Shown here piece after piece: positions 1 to 8,751 of a stretch of DNA of 61,588 nucleotides. The stretch's first letter is position 1. Each line of letters starts with the position of its first letter. The DNA is from an uncultured Acetatifactor sp. GTDB taxonomy: Bacteria > Bacillota > Clostridia > Lachnospirales > Lachnospiraceae. The stretch lies in contig CATKXX010000017.1 of NCBI GenBank assembly GCA_949840935.1, positions 1-61,588 on the forward strand. Direction: 5' to 3'. The notes beneath the pieces are model-generated. The model saw only the letters and a list, made by a program, of their open reading frames with translations. It did not search any database and was not told where the DNA came from. Both the position numbers and the translations under genes were made by a program.

Positions 1-2
1 AG

Positions 3-143
3 AATCTCAATATTATCAGGAAATGGAGTTTAAGTATTTTAAAGATGATGGAATTGACAAAACAGAAATTATCAATGAAGAAAAAACGATTTGTAATAAG
101 CCTGTCACCAATTAAATATTTGGAAGATGTGTTGGAATTTTAA
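3..143 (+). CDS. 3' end of a transposase, ISAs1-like (cut by window edge)
   Basis: An open frame runs from the window edge to a TAA at 141-143 and gives 46 residues. It contains NLNIIRKWSLSILKM followed by a basic KKKRFVISLSPIKYL stretch. This resembles the end of ISAs1-type DDE transposases, in which an asparagine-leucine-isoleucine-arginine helix closes the catalytic domain. The identification is by recall of the family pattern and only the tail is visible, so whether the gene is intact cannot be judged. An insertion sequence next to the efflux block would be consistent with local rearrangement. Confidence 0.55.
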   Translation, partial: NLNIIRKWSLSILKMMELTKQKLSMKKKRFVISLSPIKYLEDVLEF

Positions 144-214
144 AAAAGAGTGATCGTGAGAATTTGAAGAATAGGAGTGTTCATGCGTTTGTCGTGCATT
201 TAGAAGCATCTCTC

Positions 215-264
215 TTGACAACGAATACTCTCTATGATAAGATTGTAACCGACAGGTTGTCGGT
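215..264 (+). promoter_or_regulatory. Promoter and palindromic operator of tetR
   Basis: TTGACA at 215-220, a 17-bp spacer and TAAGAT at 238-243 form a good sigma-70-type promoter. The 17-bp palindrome ACCGACAGGTTGTCGGT at 248-264 starts just after the -10 box, where a bound TetR dimer would block initiation. A related site lies before the MFS gene at 982-998, which suggests one regulator acting at both places. The sequence is seen directly; the binding is inferred. Confidence 0.75.
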
Positions 265-291
265 CATAGAATGTTTGGGGGCGTGTAGAAA

Positions 292-915
292 ATGCGTATT
301 GTAAAAGAGGCGGAAGAACGGAAAAATGAAATATTGGATGTTGCAGGGAAATTGTTTGGAGAAAAAGGTTATGATGCCACAAGTACCAATGACATTCTGA
401 AAAAAATTGGCATTGCCAGAGGAACGCTTTATTACCACTTCAAGTCCAAAGAGGACATTCTGGATGCCTTGATAGAACGAATGACGGATAGTTTAATGGC
501 GAAGGCCAGAGAAATTGCCGGGAAGAAGGATGTGCCGGTATTGCAGCGCCTGACCCTGATGATGGTGGCGCTGAATGTGGACAACAATCTCGGACATGAA
601 ATCATGGAGCAGGTGCATAAACCACAGAACGCGCTCATGCACCAGAAGATGCAGGATCGGTTGCTGGCCGGGGTGACCCCAATTGTCACAAGTCTTATTG
701 AAGAAGGAATCGCCCAGGGCATTTGTCAGACGGATTACCCGGCAGAGGTAGTGGAAATGACATTGCTCTATTCCAACACGGTATTTGATGATCTGGCAGG
801 GTACAGCGGGGATGCGCGGCAGAGAAAAGTTGTCGCATTCGTCTATAATCTGGAGCGGCTGCTGAGAATGGAGCGGGACAGTCTGCGGGAGGTGATTCTC
901 CCGATTTTCGGATAG
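292..915 (+). CDS. TetR/AcrR family transcriptional regulator
   Basis: This 207-residue protein has the TetR layout. The N-terminal helix-turn-helix covers about residues 25-55, with the signature TNDILKKIGIARGTLYYHF and a following KSKEDIL helix. The C-terminal helical ligand-binding half is divergent. It lies directly ahead of an MFS exporter on the same strand, and palindromic sites related to each other sit at its own promoter (248-264) and before the MFS gene (982-998). It is therefore probably an autoregulated repressor of the efflux block, released by an unknown drug-like ligand. The start is the first ATG after the promoter; only a weak ribosome site (GGGGGCG) precedes it. Confidence 0.88.
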   Translation: MRIVKEAEERKNEILDVAGKLFGEKGYDATSTNDILKKIGIARGTLYYHFKSKEDILDALIERMTDSLMAKAREIAGKKDVPVLQRLTLMMVALNVDNNLGHEIMEQVHKPQNALMHQKMQDRLLAGVTPIVTSLIEEGIAQGICQTDYPAEVVEMTLLYSNTVFDDLAGYSGDARQRKVVAFVYNLERLLRMERDSLREVILPIFG

Positions 916-944
916 TGGATAAAATATTTAGATAGGTATAAAGC

Positions 945-971
945 AAAGGAACCACAGAGTTCCTTTGTTTT
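945..971 (+). terminator. Weak hairpin terminator or attenuator after tetR
   Basis: AAAGGAAC (945-952) and GTTCCTTT (959-966) form an 8-bp stem with a 6-nt loop, followed by GTTTT. It lies between tetR and the MFS gene and could partly terminate tetR transcription. Confidence 0.45.
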
Positions 972-981
972 ACAATTTAAT

Positions 982-998
982 ACCGACAGGCAGACGGT
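982..998 (+). promoter_or_regulatory. Second TetR-type operator, upstream of MFS gene
   Basis: ACCGACAGGCAGACGGT keeps the left half (ACCGACAGG) of the site at 248-264 exactly and has a degenerate right half. It sits 18 bp before the MFS start, just upstream of the AAGGAGG ribosome site. It is probably a lower-affinity site for the same TetR protein. Confidence 0.55.
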
Positions 999-1016
999 CT
1001 GTAAGGAGGCAAACTC

Positions 1017-2252
1017 ATGAACAAACAAAGTAATTTTCCAAAATTTATGTTACTGTGGGCGGGAGAACTGATTTCCGCTGTGGGCGGCGGGCTGACCAGC
1101 TTCGGCCTGGGCGTCTATGTATTTAACCAAACCGGCAGCGCGTCCAGCATGGCTCTCGTCACGCTGCTGGCCTTTCTGCCCACGCTGCTGTTAAGCGTCC
1201 CCGCCGGGGTGCTGGCAGACCAGTATGACCGGCGCTTGCTGATGATGCTGGGGGACGGCTGTTCGGCGCTGGGCATCCTCTATATCCTGCTGTGCATGAC
1301 GCAAGGTGAAGCGGCGCTCTGGCAAATCTGTATCGGCGTGTTTGTCAGCTCCACCTTCTCCGCGCTGCTGGAGCCGTCCTACCGGGCCACCGTGACCGAC
1401 CTGCTCACAAAAGAGGAATATTCCAAGGCCAGCGGCCTGGTGAGCCTTGCGGGGAGCGCCCGGTATTTGATTTCCCCTGTTTTAGCGGGCGCACTTCTGG
1501 CTGTCAGCGACATCAAGCTGCTGTTAGTTATCGATATTTGCACGTTTTTCCCCACTGTGTCTGCTGCCGCTTTTGTGCGGAAGGGCATTGCAAGGAAAGC
1601 GACGGAACACCAGGGCTCCTTTCTGGACAGTCTGCGGCAGGGCTGGCAGGCTGTCACCGGAAATCGCGGCATTCTGATCCTGATTGCGGTTTCCGCGGCT
1701 TTGACCTGCTTTATGGGTGTGTTCCAAATCCTGGCGCAACCGCTCATCCTGGACTTTGCCGATAGTACCACGCTGGGGATTGGGGAAACGGTCTGCGCCT
1801 CCGGGATGCTGGTATCCGGACTGTTCCTGGGAGCCAAAGGAATCCAGCGGGGTTATGTCAAAAAATTGTGTCTGTCCCTTCTGGTGTCAGGGGTTGGCAT
1901 GGTGGGGTTCGGACTGCGGGAGAATATCTATCCGATCTGTCTGTTTGGATTTATCTTTTTTGCTGCCCTGCCCTTTGCCAACAACTGCCTGGATTATTTA
2001 GTCCGGGTGAACATTCCGGATGAACTGCAAGGCCGGGCCTGGGGCCTGATTGGTTTCCTGTCGCAGATCGGCTATGTGGTGGCCTACGGCACTGCAGGTG
2101 CGATTGCGGATGGTATTGCTGCCCAGCTCCAGATCAGCGTAGGCCGGGGCGCGGCATGGGCCATAATAACGGCAGGCGTTCTGCTGGGGCTGACAGCGTT
2201 GCTTTTATTTTCATTCAGAAGCGTGAGAACACTGGAGAGAGGGGGAGTGTGA
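1017..2252 (+). CDS. MFS transporter, multidrug efflux type
   Basis: This 411-residue polytopic membrane protein shows the MFS fold. A loop 2-3 motif, VLADQYDRRLLMMLGD, is visible near residue 65, and about 10-12 hydrophobic helices are spread over two halves. It resembles the enterobactin-exporter/MFS_3 group of antibiotic and macrolide exporters. An AAGGAGG ribosome site precedes the ATG. It sits under a TetR-type operator and is followed by ABC efflux-like genes, so drug or toxic-compound export is the best reading. The substrate is unknown. Its stop codon lies inside a perfect inverted repeat (2247-2270). Confidence 0.88.
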   Translation: MNKQSNFPKFMLLWAGELISAVGGGLTSFGLGVYVFNQTGSASSMALVTLLAFLPTLLLSVPAGVLADQYDRRLLMMLGDGCSALGILYILLCMTQGEAALWQICIGVFVSSTFSALLEPSYRATVTDLLTKEEYSKASGLVSLAGSARYLISPVLAGALLAVSDIKLLLVIDICTFFPTVSAAAFVRKGIARKATEHQGSFLDSLRQGWQAVTGNRGILILIAVSAALTCFMGVFQILAQPLILDFADSTTLGIGETVCASGMLVSGLFLGAKGIQRGYVKKLCLSLLVSGVGMVGFGLRENIYPICLFGFIFFAALPFANNCLDYLVRVNIPDELQGRAWGLIGFLSQIGYVVAYGTAGAIADGIAAQLQISVGRGAAWAIITAGVLLGLTALLLFSFRSVRTLERGGV

Positions 2253-2355
2253 AAAATTCATTTTTCACACGGCGATTTGTGTCTGCGCGCTGCTTGCCAC
2301 AAAGTCGCTTATGCGCAAAGAGGGGTGTTTACACACCCTCTTGAGCAGCGCAGAA
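2247..2355 (+). other. Structured MFS-ABC intercistronic region
   Basis: Three nested or adjacent hairpins occur here. GTGTGAAAAA (2247-2256) pairs with TTTTTCACAC (2261-2270) across the MFS stop codon. CTGCGCGCTGCT is complementary to the later AGCAGCGCAG around 2344-2353. Between them GAGGGGTGT faces ACACCCTC. No clear promoter is visible. The region may reduce read-through into the ABC genes or set differential expression. Confidence 0.5.
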
Positions 2356-2367
2356 ACGAGGACTAAA

Positions 2368-4602
2368 ATGCTGAAAAAATTGATTTGGAACGATGTGCGG
2401 CAAAATAAGCTGCTGTCCACCACCACTGTTTTCTTTATGGCCGTTTCCGCTATGATGCTTGCGTTGACGGCGCTGCTGTTTTCCAGCCTGCTGGGTTCGG
2501 TCAATGGATTGATGGAACAGGCGCAGACCCCCGATCTCGTACAAATGCACACCGGTGCATTAGACGAACAGGAAATTGCTCAATTTGCCGGGGAACGGCA
2601 GGAAATCAGCCAATGGCAGATATGCCGCTTTCTGAACCTGGATAACAGCGAGATCACGCTGGGCGGTCACAGCCTGCTGGACAGCACCCAGGACAACGGT
2701 CTGTGTATCCAGAGTGAGCGGTTTGATTATCTTCTGGACATGGACAACAACCGCCCAGGAGTACTGTCAGGACAGGTCTATGTCCCCATCTGCTACCGCA
2801 CACGCTATGATCTGAATATCGGGGATACCATGAGGGTCGGCAGCGAGACGTTTACCGTTGCCGGGTTTCTGCGGGACGCACAGATGAACTCCATGATGGC
2901 ATCTTCCAAGCGGTTTCTTGTGAGCGAATGGGACTATGAGCGGCTGAAACCCTGCGGCGAGGAAGAATATCTCATTGAATTTCTCCTGAAGGACGGCGCA
3001 GATACCAATACAGTCAGCGCCGCTTACACGCGGCAGAGGCTTCCAGCGGACGGCCCCGCCATCACAAAGCCGCTCATCCGCATGATGAACGCGCTGTCAG
3101 ACGGAACAACGATTTTCGTAATCTTCCTTGCGGCTGTCGTGATGCTGCTGGTCTCCCTGCTCTGCATCCGTTTTATCCTGTCCATCCGTATGGAGCGGGA
3201 TAAACGGGAGGTAGGGATGTTGAAAGCCCTGGGCATCGGAAGGGGCGAGATCAAGCGGCTCTACTTCTCAAAGTATATCCTGTTCTCCGTCTGCGGCGGC
3301 CTGTTGGGCCTTGGAGCTTCCGCTATCCTGCAAGGGTCGCTGGAACAGCAGATAAGGGAGTTGTACGGCGCTTCTGATACCGGTGCGCAGGCGGCAGTGC
3401 TTGCTCTCTGCGCCGTTGCCGCGGCAGAGGTTTTGATCCTGCTCTCTGTGTGGCACAGCCTGAAAAAGACAGATTGGTTGTCTGCCCTGTCCGCGCTGTT
3501 CCCGGTTCGGGAGCAGAAGCAGAATCGGCGCAGGTATCTGCTGATTGGCTCTGTGGCCGCCGCCTGTACCTTTTTGATGCTGCTGCCGCAAAATCTGTAT
3601 TCCACTTTGTCCTCTCCTACGTTTGTCACTTATATGGGCATTGGGAACGCGGACATACGCATGGACATACGCCAGGGAGCGGACATCAGCTTGACAACGG
3701 CCCGGCTTGCCGCTGCCTTGGAGCAGGACGGGCAGGTAGAGCGATATGCTGTACTGCAAACGGGGTCTCTCCCGGCAGTTTTATCAGATGGCACAACCTG
3801 TAATCTGATCGTGGAAATGGGTGACCATACCATATTCCCTGTGCGGTATTCGGAGGGAACACCGCCGGTCTTGGACAATGAGATTGCGCTGTCCTCTTTG
3901 AACGCAAAGGAGTTGGGGCTGTCCGTTGGCGATACTCTGCAGCTGCGGATAAACGGTGCAGAAACGCGATGCTCCGTTTGCGGAATTTACTCGGACATCA
4001 CCAACGGCGGCAAAACAGCGAAAATCAGCAGCAGCGCTAACAATAGCTCTGTGATCTGGAGTGTTCTGTATATTTCTCTCAAAGACCGGTCTGCCAGCGC
4101 CCGGTGGATGGAAGCCTACAGTCAAATGGGGGCCGATGTAACGGACATTGAGAACTATGTGCGGGATACCTATGGGCCAACGCTGGTACAGCTTGGCCTG
4201 GCTTCAAGAGGGGCCACGCTGATTGCCGTACTTGTGGCCTTTGTCGTGACCATGCTGTTCCTCCGGTTGATCGTGGAGCGGAACCGTGACGCGATTTCTC
4301 TGCAAAAGGCCCTGGGATTTACCAGCAGAGATATTGGGCGCGCCTATTGTCTCAAAGGCTTTCTCTCTGCTGCGGCAGGCGTCATATCCGGGCTGGCTCT
4401 TGGCTCTTTGCTGGGAGAGAGCCTTTGCGGACTTGTGCTGAAATCTTTGGGGGCCGACAGCTTCCGCTTTATCATCCGCTGGGAGATTTTACTGGTTGGA
4501 ATCCCAGCCATCATCCTTGGGACAACAATATTGGCAGTGCTGATGGGAACAGCGGAAGTACAGAGTGTCAAAGCCTATGAGTGCTGCACAGGAAGGGAGT
4601 AA
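2368..4602 (+). CDS. ABC transporter permease with two FtsX domains
   Basis: The protein is 744 residues from the ATG at 2368, which follows a GAGGA ribosome site; an upstream in-frame ATG at 2311 has no such site. The architecture is one N-terminal transmembrane helix, a large extracytoplasmic region, a three-helix FtsX block near residues 235-370, a second extracytoplasmic domain, and a second FtsX block near 610-740. This is the layout of the MacB/BceB-like permeases that move lipids, peptides or antibiotics with a partner ATPase. Its stop TAA overlaps the start of the ATPase gene (TAATG), so the two are translationally coupled. Confidence 0.88.
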   Translation: MLKKLIWNDVRQNKLLSTTTVFFMAVSAMMLALTALLFSSLLGSVNGLMEQAQTPDLVQMHTGALDEQEIAQFAGERQEISQWQICRFLNLDNSEITLGGHSLLDSTQDNGLCIQSERFDYLLDMDNNRPGVLSGQVYVPICYRTRYDLNIGDTMRVGSETFTVAGFLRDAQMNSMMASSKRFLVSEWDYERLKPCGEEEYLIEFLLKDGADTNTVSAAYTRQRLPADGPAITKPLIRMMNALSDGTTIFVIFLAAVVMLLVSLLCIRFILSIRMERDKREVGMLKALGIGRGEIKRLYFSKYILFSVCGGLLGLGASAILQGSLEQQIRELYGASDTGAQAAVLALCAVAAAEVLILLSVWHSLKKTDWLSALSALFPVREQKQNRRRYLLIGSVAAACTFLMLLPQNLYSTLSSPTFVTYMGIGNADIRMDIRQGADISLTTARLAAALEQDGQVERYAVLQTGSLPAVLSDGTTCNLIVEMGDHTIFPVRYSEGTPPVLDNEIALSSLNAKELGLSVGDTLQLRINGAETRCSVCGIYSDITNGGKTAKISSSANNSSVIWSVLYISLKDRSASARWMEAYSQMGADVTDIENYVRDTYGPTLVQLGLASRGATLIAVLVAFVVTMLFLRLIVERNRDAISLQKALGFTSRDIGRAYCLKGFLSAAAGVISGLALGSLLGESLCGLVLKSLGADSFRFIIRWEILLVGIPAIILGTTILAVLMGTAEVQSVKAYECCTGRE

Positions 4603-5354
4603 TGACAATGAAAAAGTTACTGCGAATAGAGGGTATGACAAAAGGACAAATCCTGCACCAGATCACGTTTGATATGGAACCGGGGGAAATGGTGGCGGTC
4701 ATGGGGCCGTCCGGCTCCGGAAAATCTACACTGCTCTATAATGTGGCCGGAATGGATCAGCCCACCAGCGGACAGGTGTGGCTTGGGGATGAGGAGATCA
4801 CGAAGCTGTCCGAGGATGATAAAGCAAGGCTGCGGTTGCACCGCATGGGCTTTGTGTTCCAACAGATGAATATGATGGGAAATCTGAATCTGATAGATAA
4901 TATTCTGCTCCCGGCAACGCAGGCCAACAGAGGCAGGGGACGAAAGTCAAAAGAAGAATTGAACCTGCGGGCCCGCAGGCTCATGGAAAAGCTGGGAATC
5001 ACCGGGCTGGAAAAGCGCAAGGTCAACCAGGTGTCCGGGGGCCAGCTCCAACGGGCATGTATCTGCCGGAGCATGATAAACGGGCCGGAAATCCTGTTTG
5101 CTGACGAGCCCACCGGGGCGCTGAACAAAAGCGCGGCGACAGAGGTCATGGGAGAGCTGGTCAAGCTGAACCGGGAGGGAACCTCAATCCTAATGGTGAC
5201 ACATGACAGCAGGATCGCCAGTAGCTGTGACCGAATTATCTACTTGCTGGACGGCCAGATTTCCGCAGAACTGACGCTGGGCAAATCCGTGTCCGGGGTG
5301 GAGAAGCGGCGGGAGGAAAAGGTGGCAAGGTGGCTTATGGAGATGGGCTGGTAG
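4602..5354 (+). CDS. ABC transporter ATP-binding protein (LolD/MacB type)
   Basis: A complete ABC ATPase of about 250 residues. The Walker A is GPSGSGKST, the Q-loop is in VFQQMN, the signature is VSGGQLQRA, the Walker B is ILFADEPTGAL, and the H-loop is in MVTHDS. The LFADEPTGALN segment is typical of the LolD/MacB/BceA branch. The start is taken at ATG 4602, which overlaps the permease stop; ATG 4608 is equally possible because both follow GGAAGGGAG. It powers the adjacent two-FtsX permease. The tail after the H-loop carries a charged EKRREEK stretch of no known role. Confidence 0.92.
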   Translation: MTMKKLLRIEGMTKGQILHQITFDMEPGEMVAVMGPSGSGKSTLLYNVAGMDQPTSGQVWLGDEEITKLSEDDKARLRLHRMGFVFQQMNMMGNLNLIDNILLPATQANRGRGRKSKEELNLRARRLMEKLGITGLEKRKVNQVSGGQLQRACICRSMINGPEILFADEPTGALNKSAATEVMGELVKLNREGTSILMVTHDSRIASSCDRIIYLLDGQISAELTLGKSVSGVEKRREEKVARWLMEMGW

Positions 5355-5382
5355 CCGACTTCCACGCATTTTCTTCTTTTGC

Positions 5383-5394
5383 TGTTTGCAAACA
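5383..5394. promoter_or_regulatory. 12-bp palindrome upstream of MATE gene
   Basis: TGTTTGCAAACA is a perfect palindrome in the 90-bp gap between the ABC ATPase and the MATE gene. It may be a regulator site. No clear -10/-35 pair was recognised around it. Confidence 0.35.
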
Positions 5395-5443
5395 AGTTTT
5401 TCTATGGTTTAATAAAAGGATAGAAACACGATGGGAGAAGTTT

Positions 5444-6802
5444 ATGAGCGCACGAATTAAGACCATGACACAGGGGAAACCCGGAAATTTGATCCTTACC
5501 TTTGCCCTGCCCCTGATGGCAGGCAATGTCTTTCAACAGCTGTACACCGTGGTGGATACCATGGTGGTGGGGAAGTACCTGGGGGTGGGCGCACTGGCCG
5601 CCCTGGGGGCTGCGGACTGGATGAATTGGATGATGCTGGGCATCGTACAGGGTTTTGCCCAGGGCTTTGCCATTCGGATGGCGCAGGACTTCGGCGCCCA
5701 AAAATACGACAGCCTGCGGAAGGTCATCGGCAATTCCGGCATCCTGGCCCTGATCTCCTCCCTGCTCCTGGTTATCCTGGGGCAGCTTGCCGCGCGCCCT
5801 GTGCTGACGCTGCTTCAGACCCCCGAAGATATTATGGGAAACACGCTGCTGTACCTGCAAATCATGTTCCTGGGAATTCCCATTGTTATGGCGTACAATC
5901 TCTTTGCCAGCATCCTTCGCTCCCTGGGGGACGGCAGGACTCCCCTGCAGGCCATGGTAGTGGCTTCCCTTACGAATATTGTGCTGGATCTGCTGTTTGT
6001 GATGGTCTTCCACTGGGGGATCGGGGGCGCGGCTGCCGCCACTCTCATCGCACAGCTTGTATCTGGCCTGTTCTGCCTGTACCATATCCGCAGGCTGGAA
6101 ATCCTGCGGATGGCCGCCTCCGATTTCCGGCCGGAGGCGGCGCTGGATCAGAAGCTGATGGCGTTGGGTTTTCCCATGGCATTCCAGAACTGCATTATCG
6201 CGGTGGGCGGCATGATCGTCCAATTCGTGGTGAACGGCTTCGGCGTCCTTTTCATTGCAGGCTTCACTGCCAGCAATAAGCTTTACGGGATTTTGGAGAT
6301 TGCCGCCACATCCTATGGCTACGCCATGATCACTTATGTAGGTCAAAACCTGGGGGCGGGGCAGATCAGGCGCATACGCCAGGGAATGCGTTCCGCCCTG
6401 AGGATTGCCATTGCCACCTCCCTTGTGATTGCCGCCGTGATGCTGCTGTTTGGAAGGGTCATTTTAAGCTGGTTTATCTCCGGTACGCCGGAGGAAGCCG
6501 CCCGGACACTGGAAATCGCCTATTTCTACCTGGCGGTTATGAGCGTCTGCCTGCCCGTATTATATATCCTGTATGTGATCCGCTCCTGTATCCAGGGCCT
6601 GGGCAATACGCTGCTGCCCATGGTATCCGGAATCGTAGAATTTATCATGCGTACAGGCGCCGCACTCCTGCTGCCTCTGGCCGTGGGAGAGGCTGGTATC
6701 TTCTTCGCGGAGGTTGCAGCCTGGCTGGGAGCGGATGTGGTGCTGGTGATCAGCTGGGTCGTTGTGTCCGGGAAGCTGAAAGATTTACAGGCTCCCGCCT
6801 GA
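5444..6802 (+). CDS. MATE family efflux transporter
   Basis: A 452-residue polytopic protein of MATE/NorM type, which exports cationic drugs or metabolites with Na+ or H+. The N-terminal repeat shows the family pattern LPLMAGNVFQQLYTVVDTMV, and the second half carries the matching QNLGAGQIRRIRQGM segment. About 12 hydrophobic helices are evident. The start is the ATG at 5444, preceded by GGGAGAAG; the frame is open further upstream but would cross the ABC gene end. The last 18 bp overlap the tail of the convergent gene at 6785. It belongs to the tetR-linked efflux block. Confidence 0.9.
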   Translation: MSARIKTMTQGKPGNLILTFALPLMAGNVFQQLYTVVDTMVVGKYLGVGALAALGAADWMNWMMLGIVQGFAQGFAIRMAQDFGAQKYDSLRKVIGNSGILALISSLLLVILGQLAARPVLTLLQTPEDIMGNTLLYLQIMFLGIPIVMAYNLFASILRSLGDGRTPLQAMVVASLTNIVLDLLFVMVFHWGIGGAAAATLIAQLVSGLFCLYHIRRLEILRMAASDFRPEAALDQKLMALGFPMAFQNCIIAVGGMIVQFVVNGFGVLFIAGFTASNKLYGILEIAATSYGYAMITYVGQNLGAGQIRRIRQGMRSALRIAIATSLVIAAVMLLFGRVILSWFISGTPEEAARTLEIAYFYLAVMSVCLPVLYILYVIRSCIQGLGNTLLPMVSGIVEFIMRTGAALLLPLAVGEAGIFFAEVAAWLGADVVLVISWVVVSGKLKDLQAPA

Positions 6803-8470
6803 CCGCAGCAGCTGCATAGCATGGTACCGGGACAGGTTGAAGGTGCGCACTCCGAAATTTTCCGTGCGATCCTGTAATCTCTCCATCCACCAATAACCGA
6901 AATCCTCCTTTTCATGCCGGATTAGATATCGTTCTTCGCTGCTGCTGCGCCGCTCCTTGGCATAAGCCAGCGCGCTTTCGCTTTTAAATGCCTCAAGATC
7001 ATACCCCAGGCTTTCCATGTAAGGCACCAGCACCGGCGCGGCATCCGCGCTGAGCCTGCTGAGGTAGCTGAAATCATGGTAGGGCTCCACACTCTCGTCC
7101 ACCCACCACTGCCTGGTCTCCACATTTGCCACATTTACCCTGGCAATGATATAATCAGGATGCGCAAAGGACAGGGCAAGGTAAAACACAGTCACCACCG
7201 TCATACTGTAGCGGAACAGGGGAAACTTCTCCGCATAAATATTCGCCAGGATTCCCAGAAACAGCACTGCCAGCAGCGCCAGCGACCACAGCACCAGAAT
7301 CCTTAAAAAAGTAAGATAATAAAAACGGATATAAATGATCATTCTCATGGCGCTGGAAGCGATCATGATAAAGGTACAAAGCGACATTACTGTCAGAACC
7401 GCTTTCAGCACCTTACTTGACCGGAAATAGCACATGCATACCAGTACAATGATCAGATTCAATATACTCACCGTCAGGAGCTGGAAGAAGCCCTGCCTGG
7501 CATAACCGGCGTAGGTATACCCTTCCGGCAGCTTCAGCTGTCCCAGGAACAGCCCTGCGACCTGCACTACGGAAAAGACCAGATATACAAAGGTCAGCAT
7601 GGATGTCACAGTGATGGCGATCACCGGTTCCCCCTTCCGATGATCCTTCACTTCCTCCTTAATCTGTTTCTTGCAGAGATAAGCCGTCAGCATATAGGAG
7701 AAAAAGAACATAAACCCTATGCGGAATATGATGTTTGCAATGTTCGGCAGGTTAATGCTTCCAAAGATTTTCCTGGTCATCTCAAGGAAGAACACGTCGG
7801 CACTGGCCAGCAGGGCAAGCACGATCAACAGCAGCGGCACGGAGACCACCAGGCCGATCAGAATGTATCCGGCTGTCCTGCTTTTCTTCTCCCGCCTGTT
7901 CTTCTGGTAAACCGCACCGTCCTGAATCGGGCGGGGCATTTCCCCGATACACATGAACACCACCTGGATGATACTTCCCAGGTATTTCCCCAGATTCCAG
8001 CCTGACGTATTGAAAAACTGTTTCAGAAGCAGGCTCATAAGAAGCAGGAATATGCCCAGCTTATTAAAATTAATAATGCGCTGGTCATCGGTGAGAAAGG
8101 TCGAAATGCCAAGAAGCATCATGCCCGTCACATAAAAGCCGCTTCCTTTTTTTAAGGTAGTCCCTAACTTTGATAAAGACAAGCAGATAAGCAAGAGACT
8201 GCCTGCGACGAAAAAAGGGTAGGTCACCCCCGATCCGTTGCGGAACATACAGAAGGTGTAAAATACCGCATAGCAGAAGGCCGCAGGGCCGAAAAAGTTG
8301 TAGCTTTCCTTCAGCTTAACGGTTTCTTCTGTCTCCCTGGGTTTGGGCTTGTTTGGCACCACAGGATAGGGAACCGGAGGGCCCGGCTGCTGTATAGCCG
8401 GTGATGTGCCTGTTACCTTAAATTGTGAGGGCTCCGCCCAGGTTCCCTGATTCTGATCTTTATCACTCAT
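6785..8470 (-). CDS. Polytopic membrane protein, DUF4173/DUF4153 type
   Basis: The protein is about 561 residues from the ATG at 8470, which follows AGGAAAGGAG and overlaps the stop of the upstream XRE gene by 8 bp. It starts with a hydrophilic, proline-rich tail of about 50 residues and then has roughly a dozen hydrophobic helices. It ends with a soluble domain of about 130 residues that includes a FSYLSRLSADAAPVLVPYM segment. This matches the uncharacterised DUF4153/DUF4173 membrane proteins, which often neighbour DUF2975 and XRE genes. No enzymatic motif is recognised. It is the last gene of a three-gene operon. Confidence 0.75.
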   Translation of the reverse strand: MSDKDQNQGTWAEPSQFKVTGTSPAIQQPGPPVPYPVVPNKPKPRETEETVKLKESYNFFGPAAFCYAVFYTFCMFRNGSGVTYPFFVAGSLLLICLSLSKLGTTLKKGSGFYVTGMMLLGISTFLTDDQRIINFNKLGIFLLLMSLLLKQFFNTSGWNLGKYLGSIIQVVFMCIGEMPRPIQDGAVYQKNRREKKSRTAGYILIGLVVSVPLLLIVLALLASADVFFLEMTRKIFGSINLPNIANIIFRIGFMFFFSYMLTAYLCKKQIKEEVKDHRKGEPVIAITVTSMLTFVYLVFSVVQVAGLFLGQLKLPEGYTYAGYARQGFFQLLTVSILNLIIVLVCMCYFRSSKVLKAVLTVMSLCTFIMIASSAMRMIIYIRFYYLTFLRILVLWSLALLAVLFLGILANIYAEKFPLFRYSMTVVTVFYLALSFAHPDYIIARVNVANVETRQWWVDESVEPYHDFSYLSRLSADAAPVLVPYMESLGYDLEAFKSESALAYAKERRSSSEERYLIRHEKEDFGYWWMERLQDRTENFGVRTFNLSRYHAMQLLRSGGSL

Positions 8471-8726
8471 AGCTTTGCTCCTTTCCTCTGCTTCTCTGTA
8501 TCTCAGTACCTTCCGCCTTGTCGTCCTCCACATATTCCAGGATATCGCCCGGCTGACAGGACAGCGCCCTGCAGACTGCCTCCAATGTGGTAAAGCGGAT
8601 TGCTTTTGCTTTATTATTCTTCAATATGGAAAGATTGGCCAGGGTAATATCCACCTCGCTGGCAAGCTCGGTCAGTCCCTTCTTGCGCTTCGCCATCATC
8701 ACATCCAGATTTACAATGATCGACAT
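8463..8726 (-). CDS. XRE-type helix-turn-helix regulator (DUF2975 partner)
   Basis: An 87-residue DNA-binding protein. The HTH lies at about residues 12-60: MMAKRKKGLTELASEVDI, then NLSILKNNKAKAIRF with a TLEAVCRALSCQPGDIL recognition-domain end. It belongs to the short Cro/CI-like subgroup that is nearly always paired with a DUF2975 membrane protein. It sits between DUF2975 (25 bp upstream) and the DUF4173-like gene (8-bp overlap). It probably regulates this operon through the AT-rich palindromes at 9321-9346; that is inferred from position. Confidence 0.88.
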   Translation of the reverse strand: MSIIVNLDVMMAKRKKGLTELASEVDITLANLSILKNNKAKAIRFTTLEAVCRALSCQPGDILEYVEDDKAEGTEIQRSRGKEQSYE

Positions 8727-8751
8727 ATGAATCCTCCATTCCCGGCTGCCA

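Noticed and set aside
5402..6346. 314-codon minus-strand frame over the first MATE gene
   Set aside because: Gln/His-rich shadow frame opposite a well-defined transporter.
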